Assembly: GCF_003369835.1 (NCBI RefSeq)
Contig: NZ_QPMJ01000001.1
Coordinates: 434,001 to 498,000, forward strand
DNA: 64,000 nucleotides
Direction of reading: 5' to 3'
Source of the DNA: Halorussus rarus
Lineage (GTDB): Archaea > Halobacteriota > Halobacteria > Halobacteriales > Haladaptataceae
A program made the translations under genes and the position numbers. Shown here one piece after another: positions 57,892-64,000 of this stretch. Position 1 is the first letter of the stretch, and every line of letters starts with the position of its first letter. Below the pieces are notes generated by a model that did no database searches, was not told the DNA's origin, and worked only from the letters and a program-made list of their open reading frames with translations.

Positions 57892-58593
57892 ATGATAGAC
57901 ATCACGATGGACATGGAGCAGTACGACTGCCCGTTTATCGACACGACCGACGACCACGCGGTGGGGTTCTCGGCCGTCCAGTGGGACTTCGACCGGACGG
58001 AGCGCCGGCTCGAGACCCGGCTGATGGTCGAGGGCGAGGACCGGGACGAACTCACCGCGGGGCTGGGCTCCCTGCGGGATCACGACAACATGCACAACTA
58101 CGACCTGCTCACCCGCAGGGGCAACGTCGCCCACATCCGGACGGTCATCGGCGAGACCGACGCGATGGCCGCCATCCGGGAGAACGACGGCTACATCACC
58201 GGCCCCTTCCACATAAAGGAGGGCAGCGAGATCTGGCACGTCGGCTTCGACGACGTCGAGCGCGAGGACACCACGCTGGCCGAGCTCGAACGCGACAACG
58301 AGTTCGACGTGCTCGACCGCAACAACACCGAGATTCCGGACCTCCAGGGGTTCGTCCAGAACGCGGGCGCCGCGATGACCCTCATCGAGGGGTGCCGGGA
58401 CCTCTCGGACGTCGAGCGCGAGACCCTCGAGACCGCCGTCAGCGACGGCTACTTCGAGAGCCCCCGCGGCGCGACCCTGGGCCACCTCGCCGACGAGTTC
58501 GACGTCTCGAAGCCCGCGGTGTCGAAGAACCTCCGGCGGGGCCAGCAGAAGATGATCGAGCGCGTCGTCGAGGCGCTCGACGAACTGGAGTAG
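57892..58593 (+). CDS. HTH-10 (bacterio-opsin activator-type) transcriptional regulator, 233 aa
   Basis: The C-terminal HTH-10 domain is clear: LSDVERETLETAVSDGYFESPRGATLGHLADEFDVSKPAVSKNLRRGQQKMI (about 175-228). The N-terminal half is a GAF-like or ligand-sensing region typical of the family. Haloarchaea carry many such regulators, often next to the genes they control; here AKR (leftward) and SDR (leftward) flank it. The start is uncertain: ATGs at 57865, 57892 and 57907 are all in frame. 57892 best fits the promoter. Confidence 0.85.
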   Translation: MIDITMDMEQYDCPFIDTTDDHAVGFSAVQWDFDRTERRLETRLMVEGEDRDELTAGLGSLRDHDNMHNYDLLTRRGNVAHIRTVIGETDAMAAIRENDGYITGPFHIKEGSEIWHVGFDDVEREDTTLAELERDNEFDVLDRNNTEIPDLQGFVQNAGAAMTLIEGCRDLSDVERETLETAVSDGYFESPRGATLGHLADEFDVSKPAVSKNLRRGQQKMIERVVEALDELE

Positions 58594-58659
58594 GCGGTTC
58601 ACGGCTGGGACGGTCTCTGCGTCGTGGTCCCGCTGTGGAATCCGGGGAGAGACCGCGGC

Positions 58660-59502
58660 TCACTCGTAGGTCAGCGTCATCCCGTCGTCGAACCGGAGGT
58701 CGCCGCCGTTGAGGTGGTCGGCGTGCTTCGAGAAGCCGAACGCGAAGAGGTTGGCCACCTCGGCGGGCGTCATCATCTCGTCGGTGCGCGACTGGCCGAG
58801 CATCACGTCCTCGACGACCTCCCGGTTCGAGATGCCGCGCTGCTCGGCGGTGTCCGGAATCTGGTCGGTCACGAGCGGCGTCTTGACGTAGCCCGTGCTG
58901 ACCGAGAACGCGCGGACGTCCCCATCTCCCTCGGCCGCGATGGACTGGGTGAGCCCCCGGAGGCCGAACTTCGCGACGTTGTAGGCCACCTTGTCGGCGG
59001 TGACGTAGTGGCCGTGGACCGAGGCCATGTTGCCGACGCAGCCGACGCCGGTCTCGCGCATGTGCGGGAGACACTCCCTGGCGAGCTGGACCGGCGCGCG
59101 GAGCATGACCTCCTGTATCCGGTCGTAGGCGTCCATCGGGAACTCCTCGATGGGGTCGATGTGCTGCATCCCGGCGATGTTCGCGAGGAAGGCGAGGTCG
59201 CCGTACTCGGCCGCCGCCTCGACGATGTCGGGCACGTCCTCGCGGAGGTCGCCCGCGACGGTCTCGACGGTCCCCTCGACCCCGAGGTCGGCGGCCCGGT
59301 CGCGGGTGTCGGCCAGGCCGTCCTCGTCGACGTCGGTGCCGACCACGGTCAGGCCGTTTTCCGCGAGCACCAGCGCGGTCGCCCGGCCGATGCCGGAGGC
59401 CGCGCCCGTGACGAGCGCGACGTGCTCGGGGGCGAACCGGTCGTCCTCGATGACGAACGCGTCGTCGGTCGCGAGCTCCGGAGCGGTGACTTCGTCGGAC
59501 AT
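58660..59502 (-). CDS. Short-chain dehydrogenase, 3-hydroxybutyrate dehydrogenase-like, 280 aa
   Basis: An NAD(P)-binding SDR: cofactor motif ALVTGAASGIGRA (about 29-41), catalytic Ser, Tyr and Lys in MASVHGHYVTADKVAYNVAKFGL, and the C-terminal GGDLRFDDGMTL. The arrangement NIAGMQHIDPIEEFP resembles 3-hydroxybutyrate dehydrogenases. A 25-residue N-terminal extension is added. The ATG at 59502 is preferred to a longer in-frame start. It is divergent from the liv-type importer. Confidence 0.88.
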   Translation of the reverse strand: MSDEVTAPELATDDAFVIEDDRFAPEHVALVTGAASGIGRATALVLAENGLTVVGTDVDEDGLADTRDRAADLGVEGTVETVAGDLREDVPDIVEAAAEYGDLAFLANIAGMQHIDPIEEFPMDAYDRIQEVMLRAPVQLARECLPHMRETGVGCVGNMASVHGHYVTADKVAYNVAKFGLRGLTQSIAAEGDGDVRAFSVSTGYVKTPLVTDQIPDTAEQRGISNREVVEDVMLGQSRTDEMMTPAEVANLFAFGFSKHADHLNGGDLRFDDGMTLTYE

Positions 59503-59684
59503 ATCGGAACGCACACCCCCGAGGAGTGAAAAACCGGAGGTTAACCGATGAACGAACAGGTCACTCCCCCCGAGTCGGCGCGGACGCGAGCGCGCTCTCG
59601 CCGCCTCGCGACGGCGTCCCGCCGGGTCGTTCACATGTTAACCCCGCAGTATTTGCCGAACGCAGGAATCTATACCAATCTGTT

Positions 59685-61112
59685 ATGGTGGATGACAGTG
59701 TTTCACGACGGCGATGGCTCGCGGCGCTCGGGGCGACCGGAGCGGCGGGCTTCGCCGGATGCGTGGGCGGTGACGGTGGACAGAACACGACGACCGAATC
59801 GGCGGGCGGCGATACGACGGAGGGCGGCATGAACGAGACCACGACGAAGACGACGACGCAGTCGAACGCCTCCGGGACGGTCAAGATCGGCGTCCTCCAG
59901 CCGACGTCGGGCGACATCAAGTACTACGGCCAGCAGGCGCTGTGGGGCTTCTACTCCGGGCTTGCGTACAAGGGCGACACCGACCCCATCCAGGGGTCGA
60001 GCACCGGGACCAAGACCGTCTCGGTCGGCGACGTCGACTACGAACTCGTCGTGCGCGACACCGGGTTCGCCGCCGACCAGGCCCAGACGCTGGCGACCGA
60101 CCTCGTGCAGAACGAGGAGGTCGACATGCTCTTCGGCTGCGCGTCGTCCGGGGCGGCCAACCGCGTCATCAAGACCGTGGTCAAGCAGGCCCAGATACCG
60201 TACATGGTGGGGCCGGCGGCGTCGGCCGCCATCACCAGCAGTTCCGAGACCTGCGGGAACCTCGTGTTCCGCGCGAGCGAGAACACCGCGATGGACGCCC
60301 GGTCGGGCGGGAAGTACGTAGCCAACCAGACCGACGTGAGCAAGGTGTTCCTGTTCGGCGCCGACTACTCGTTCGGCCAGGCGGTCGTGAACAACTACGA
60401 GCAGGTGCTCGAGGCCGAGGGCGTCGAGATCGTCGGCAAGAAGTTCGTGCCGCCGGGCCACTCCGAGTGGAAGGGCCTGCTCGACAACGCCCAGAGCGCG
60501 GGCGCCGAGGGCATCGTGGGCGGGTTCACCGTCAACACCCTCCCGAAGCTGTTCACCGCGTTCCTCAACGGGAACTACGACTACCGCGTCTTCGGCGGGT
60601 TCGCCACCCGCATCACCAACGCCGTGGTGGGCCAGACCCTCCAGAAGGCGCTGGGCAAGCCCCTGACGAAGGAGAAGATCCAGAGCGCGAACATGGGGCC
60701 GTTCACGACGCGCTACCACTGGAACCAGTACGACAACGACATCAACAGCGCGTTCGTCGACAGCTACACCAGCGCCTACGGCGTCGTGCCCGACCTGTTC
60801 ACGTCCGGGACGTTCACGGCCGCCTCGGCCATCGTCCAGGCGGTCAACGAGAGCGGTTCGACAGAGGGCGCCGACGTCGCCGAGGCGCTCCACGGGATGA
60901 CGGTCAAAGATACTCCCAAGGGCGAGGGCGGCTACACCTTCCAGGAGTACAACAACCAGGCCCGGTCGGCGATGACCGTGGCCGACGTCGTGCCCACCAC
61001 CGACGAGTGGGCCGACTCCTGGAAGGCGGCGGTCATGCCCAGCGAACCGCTGGCCACCATCGACGCCTCGGAGACGACTATCCCGAAGAGCGGCGTCGAC
61101 TGCTCGCTGTAG
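59685..61112 (+). CDS. Branched-chain amino acid-type ABC importer substrate-binding lipoprotein, 475 aa
   Basis: A periplasmic-binding-protein type 1 (LivK/urea/amide-binding) protein. The Tat lipoprotein signal ([20 protein letters not shown]) is followed by a Thr/Gly-rich linker and the type 1 fold from residue 64 ([21 protein letters not shown]). Later features are [10 protein letters not shown]-like loops ([12 protein letters not shown]) and [30 protein letters not shown]. It resembles the amide/urea/short-chain branch more than LivK proper. The operon continues livG-livF-livH-livM; livG starts 3 nt after this stop. Confidence 0.93.
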   Translation: MVDDSVSRRRWLAALGATGAAGFAGCVGGDGGQNTTTESAGGDTTEGGMNETTTKTTTQSNASGTVKIGVLQPTSGDIKYYGQQALWGFYSGLAYKGDTDPIQGSSTGTKTVSVGDVDYELVVRDTGFAADQAQTLATDLVQNEEVDMLFGCASSGAANRVIKTVVKQAQIPYMVGPAASAAITSSSETCGNLVFRASENTAMDARSGGKYVANQTDVSKVFLFGADYSFGQAVVNNYEQVLEAEGVEIVGKKFVPPGHSEWKGLLDNAQSAGAEGIVGGFTVNTLPKLFTAFLNGNYDYRVFGGFATRITNAVVGQTLQKALGKPLTKEKIQSANMGPFTTRYHWNQYDNDINSAFVDSYTSAYGVVPDLFTSGTFTAASAIVQAVNESGSTEGADVAEALHGMTVKDTPKGEGGYTFQEYNNQARSAMTVADVVPTTDEWADSWKAAVMPSEPLATIDASETTIPKSGVDCSL

Positions 61113-61115
61113 GCC

Positions 61116-61937
61116 ATGTTGCGAACCTCGGGACTGACGAAGGAGTTCGGCGGCCTCACCGCCGTCAACGACGTCGACTTCGCGCTCGACGACGGCGAGC
61201 TCTGCTCGCTCATCGGGCCGAACGGCGCGGGCAAGACGACGTTCTTCAACCTGCTGACCGGCGTGCTGTCCCCGACCGAGGGCACCATCGAGGTGCGCGA
61301 CGGGGGGAACTGGAGAGACGTCACCGACGCCACGCCGTACGAGACGGCGAACCTCGGCCTCCACCGGTCGTACCAGATCACGAACGTCTTCCCGACCAGC
61401 ACGGTGCTGGAGAACGTCCGGGTCGCGGCCCAGGCCGCCAGCGACGACGGGCTGAAGCTCTGGCGCAACGCCGGGGCCTTCGAGGAGCACATCGAGGAGG
61501 CCCACCGGATACTCGAGCGGGTCGGTCTCGCCGACGAGGCCGAGACCACCGCCGAGAGCCTCAGCCACGGCGCCAAGCGCCAACTGGAGGTCGCGGTGGC
61601 GCTCGCGGGCGACCCCGACGTGCTCCTGCTGGACGAGCCCAACGCGGGCGTCTCCTCGGAGAGCGTCGGCGACATCATCGACCTCATCGAGGACGTGGCG
61701 ACCGACCACGCCGTGCTGCTGGTCGAGCACAACATGGACATCGTGATGAACGTCTCGGACCGGGTCGTGGTGCTCAACCAGGGCGCGGTCATCGCCGAGG
61801 GCGACCCCGCCGAGGTCCGGAACGACCCCACGGTCCAGGAGGCGTACCTCGGCGGCTACGAGGCCGGCAGCCTCGACCGGGACGCAGAGACGCCCACCGA
61901 GGAGTCCGGGGCCGACCCGGAGGAGGGCGCGGCGTGA
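61116..61937 (+). CDS. livG: ABC importer ATPase LivG type, 273 aa
   Basis: Walker [13 protein letters not shown] (about 33-44), Q-loop [12 protein letters not shown], signature [15 protein letters not shown] and Walker [13 protein letters not shown] are present. The C-terminus is extended by an acidic tail. The gene follows the binding protein by 3 nt. The downstream gap to livF is 199 nt, unusual for this operon, and contains a repeat element. Confidence 0.95.
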   Translation: MLRTSGLTKEFGGLTAVNDVDFALDDGELCSLIGPNGAGKTTFFNLLTGVLSPTEGTIEVRDGGNWRDVTDATPYETANLGLHRSYQITNVFPTSTVLENVRVAAQAASDDGLKLWRNAGAFEEHIEEAHRILERVGLADEAETTAESLSHGAKRQLEVAVALAGDPDVLLLDEPNAGVSSESVGDIIDLIEDVATDHAVLLVEHNMDIVMNVSDRVVVLNQGAVIAEGDPAEVRNDPTVQEAYLGGYEAGSLDRDAETPTEESGADPEEGAA

Positions 61938-62030
61938 GCGCGGCGCACCGATTTTTCGTACAACTGCGCGCAGCCACGCAGTCCACCAGCAGACGGTCGG
62001 TACAGAACCACGCGTCTGGGTGGATGAAAG

Positions 62031-62110
62031 GGGCCGGCCGGGCGCGGGCCGGGGGCTTTCGAGAACCTCACGGCTCCGATTTCGAAGTCACTGTCGGAGC
62101 AGCTACTGAC
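62031..62110 (+). repeat. GAAAG-core structured element inside the liv operon
   Basis: GAAAG (62031-62035) and CTTTC (62064-62068) close a helix over a GGG/GGG internal loop and a CCGGCC/GGCCGG stem. A second hairpin GCTCCGA/TCGGAGC (about 62082-62104) follows. The TGAAAGGGGCCGG core is shared with 30196-30208. Confidence 0.6.
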
Positions 62111-62121
62111 GAAAATCTAGC

Positions 62122-62128
62122 AAGGAGG
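62122..62128 (+). promoter_or_regulatory. Strong Shine-Dalgarno before livF
   Basis: AAGGAGG lies 8 nt before the livF ATG (62137), unusually clear among the mostly leaderless or overlapped genes here. It is needed because livF is separated from livG by the repeat element. Confidence 0.6.
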
Positions 62129-62136
62129 ACCCTATC

Positions 62137-62835
62137 ATGACACTACTCGAAGTCGAGAACGCCCACACCTACTACGGCGAGAGCCACATCCTCGAGGGCG
62201 TCTCGCTCGAAGTCGAGGAGGGCGAAGTGGTCGCACTGGTGGGCCGGAACGGGGTCGGCAAGACCACCACGCTCCGGACCATCCTGCAGTTGACCCCGCC
62301 CCGCGAGGGGACGGTCCGGTACCGCGGCGAGGACGTGACCGGCCGGGAGACCCACGAGGTCGCCGACCGCGGCGTCGGCTGGATCCCCGAGGGTCGCCGG
62401 ATGTTCACCCAGCTATCCGTCGAGGAGAACATCCGCGTCGCGGTGCCCAAGGACGACAGCGTCGACGCGGCGCTCGACCTCGCGTTCGAGACGTTCCCCG
62501 ACCTCCGCGACCACCGCGACCGCGAGGCCGGCACGCTGTCGGGCGGCCAGCAGCAGATGCTGGCGCTTGCCCGCGGGCTGGTCGGCGACAACGACCTGCT
62601 GCTGGTCGACGAGCCCAGCGAGGGCCTCGCGCCGCTCATCGTCGAGCGCGTGGCCGAGGCGCTGGCCGACGCCGCGACCGACACGACCCTGCTGGTCGTC
62701 GAGCAGAACCTGCCGCTGGCGCTCGACCTCGCCGACCGGTTCTACGTGCTCGACAACGGCCAGGTGGTCGACGAGGGCGACGCCGACGAGACCTCGGCCG
62801 ACGACGAGCGGCTCAGGAGGTATCTCAGCGCATGA
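62137..62835 (+). CDS. livF: ABC importer ATPase LivF type, 232 aa
   Basis: Walker A LVGRNGVGKTTTLRTI (about 34-49), signature LSGGQQQMLALARGL and Walker B LLLVDEPSEGLAPLIVE are complete. Length is typical of LivF. It overlaps livH by 4 nt (ATGA). Translation is served by the AAGGAGG site. Confidence 0.95.
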   Translation: MTLLEVENAHTYYGESHILEGVSLEVEEGEVVALVGRNGVGKTTTLRTILQLTPPREGTVRYRGEDVTGRETHEVADRGVGWIPEGRRMFTQLSVEENIRVAVPKDDSVDAALDLAFETFPDLRDHRDREAGTLSGGQQQMLALARGLVGDNDLLLVDEPSEGLAPLIVERVAEALADAATDTTLLVVEQNLPLALDLADRFYVLDNGQVVDEGDADETSADDERLRRYLSA

Positions 62836-63866
62836 TGGACGTCGCCACCGCATTGACGAATCAAATCGCCCTTGCGGGGTTCGTCGACGCGCTCGGCCAG
62901 TTCCTCCGCCCGGAGAACCTCGCCTCGGTCCTGGTCGACGGCCTGGCGAAGGCCGCCATCTACGTGATGATCGCCGGCGGGCTCACCCTCATCTTCGGCC
63001 TGATGGGCGTGCTCAACTTCGCCCACGGGTCGATGACGATGATCGGCGCCTACCTCGGCGGCCTGCTGATGGTGTTCGCGGTCGGCGGGGCGACCGGCGC
63101 GGGGATGCGCCTGCTGACCTTCTTCCTCGCGCTCGCGGCGACGTTCGCGCTGCTCGCGGGTCTCGGCGGCGCGGTCGAGGTGGGCCTCATCCGCCGGCTC
63201 TACGACCGGCCGCCGGTGTACCAGATACTGCTGACCTTCGGACTGACGCTCATCCTCGACGAGCTGGTCCGCATCGCGGTCCTGTTCTACGGGATGCAGC
63301 CCACAAGCGACTGGCAGGCCGCGCTGGGAACCAAGCCGTCGTTCCTCGCCGAGTCGGTCGACCTCGGGCTCATCTCGGTCAGCGGCCTCTCGCTGTTCGA
63401 GATCGCGGTCGGGATCGCCACGGTTGCGGGTCTCTGGGCGTTCCTCACCCGGACGCGCTACGGGCTCATCATCCGGGCCGGGAGCGAGGACGCCGAGATG
63501 ACCGAGGCGCTCGGCATCGACGTCCGTCGGGTGTTCACCGTCGTGTTCGCGCTGGGCGCGGGCGTGGCGGGCGCGGCCGGGACGCTGCTGATGTGGGACC
63601 CCGCGTGGGGCGCCAGCGTCCCGCTGGCGGCCGACACCCTGCTCCCGGCGTTCGTGGTCGTCATCATCGGCGGCCTCGGCACGTTCCGGGGCACCGTCGC
63701 GGCGGCGGTCATCGTCGGGATGGCCGACGCGACGACCACGTGGTGGTTCGTCAACCACGTCGACTTCGCCAGCCTACCCGAGATGACGGTCTTCCTCATC
63801 CTCGTGGCGATGCTCATCCTGCGACCCCAGGGCCTGTTCGGCGTCGAGGAGGTGGGCGGCCATTAG
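62832..63866 (+). CDS. livH: ABC importer permease LivH type, 344 aa
   Basis: The LivH permease has about eight TM helices. The conserved opening GLAKAAIYVMIAGGLTLIFGLMGVLNFAHGSMTMIGAYLGG contains the family motif GLMGVLNFAHG, and the loop EMTEALGIDVRRVFTVVFALGAGVAG is the coupling region. Two ATGs stand at the start; the first overlaps livF. The stop overlaps an ATT that begins the livM frame. Confidence 0.94.
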   Translation: MMDVATALTNQIALAGFVDALGQFLRPENLASVLVDGLAKAAIYVMIAGGLTLIFGLMGVLNFAHGSMTMIGAYLGGLLMVFAVGGATGAGMRLLTFFLALAATFALLAGLGGAVEVGLIRRLYDRPPVYQILLTFGLTLILDELVRIAVLFYGMQPTSDWQAALGTKPSFLAESVDLGLISVSGLSLFEIAVGIATVAGLWAFLTRTRYGLIIRAGSEDAEMTEALGIDVRRVFTVVFALGAGVAGAAGTLLMWDPAWGASVPLAADTLLPAFVVVIIGGLGTFRGTVAAAVIVGMADATTTWWFVNHVDFASLPEMTVFLILVAMLILRPQGLFGVEEVGGH

Positions 63867-64000
63867 CACCGAAACCGCCGACGCTGACGCGGACCCCGAT
63901 GCGGCCGCCGCCGAGGCAGACGGGGAAGAGGAGCCGGCGGCCGCGACCTCGTGGCCGGTCCGGTACGCCCGCGAGCAGTCGGTCCACCTCGCGGTCATCG
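63862..64000 (+). CDS. livM: ABC importer permease LivM type, N-terminal fragment (runs off the right edge)
   Basis: The frame reads (ATT)STETADADADPDAAAAEADG, an acidic N-terminus, then SWPVRYAREQSVHLAVI leading into the first TM helix. This is a normal start for a haloarchaeal LivM, right after livH. No ATG, GTG or TTG lies in frame near the 5' end of this frame, so initiation would have to use ATT at 63862, which overlaps the livH stop (ATTAG), or a distant codon. The remainder is outside the window. Confidence 0.7.
   Translation, partial: MSTETADADADPDAAAAEADGEEEPAAATSWPVRYAREQSVHLAVI

Overview
The window is a piece of a haloarchaeal (class Halobacteria) chromosome. The supporting signs are very high GC, strongly acidic proteins, twin-arginine lipoproteins with an RR...L-x-G-C start, AT-rich TATA boxes 25-35 nt before start codons with almost no 5' leader, many ATGA stop/start overlaps, GTG starts, and haloarchaeal signature genes (zinc-dependent glucose dehydrogenase, GfcR, XPB with Bax1, DnaK/GrpE/DnaJ). 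I see no tRNA, rRNA, transposase or CRISPR array. The genus cannot be fixed from the sequence alone.

Layout. 0-3 kb: dnaJ (first codons only), dnaK and grpE, all leftward. 3.1-7.2 kb: a DUF5519 protein and the XPB helicase/Bax1 nuclease pair, split by a lipoprotein gene. 7.2-21.05 kb: a catabolic island bounded by two copies of the 3' end of bax1. It holds two leftward enzyme operons, each with a near-duplicate fumarylacetoacetate-hydrolase (FAH) gene (AKR-MFS-FAH and HpcH/HpaI aldolase-amidase-FAH). Between them is a rightward peptide/opine-type ABC importer in the order C-D-F-sORF-B, followed by its substrate-binding lipoprotein, whose domains look circularly permuted. 21.1-31 kb: housekeeping genes (RNA m5C methyltransferase, PAC2 protein, geranylgeranyl-reductase family with a divergent ferredoxin, rhodanese-MBL sulfur enzyme, ferritin-like protein, MsrA).

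31.1-41.3 kb: a chemotaxis cluster reading leftward from cheY through cheA, a double CheC, an H-NOX heme sensor, a methyl-accepting protein without an outside sensor domain, cheW, cheC and cheD, with a truncated hemoglobin divergent from cheY. This reads as a gas (NO or O2) taxis module. cheB, cheR and flagellar genes are not in the window. 41.3-52.5 kb: a DUF3179 lipoprotein and membrane proteins, then the semi-phosphorylative Entner-Doudoroff genes gluconate dehydratase, KD(P)G aldolase, glucose dehydrogenase and the regulator gfcR, with a MoaD-like protein, a HAD hydrolase and a small zinc ribbon among them. 52.5-59.5 kb: glutaredoxin, a PP-loop sulfotransfer-type protein, small membrane proteins, a second AKR, an HTH-10 regulator and an SDR. 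59.7-64 kb: a branched-chain-amino-acid-type ABC importer (livK-G-F-H-M), running off the end.

Noncoding structure is unusually rich. One family of hairpin elements sits directly after stop codons, always in the sense direction, four copies, with covarying base pairs. A multi-helix junction element lies at 30.2-30.4 kb, and a shorter relative splits the liv operon. A GC-rich repeat occurs three times, two copies inverted around the HAD gene. Several tiny ORFs are translationally coupled to the genes that follow them.
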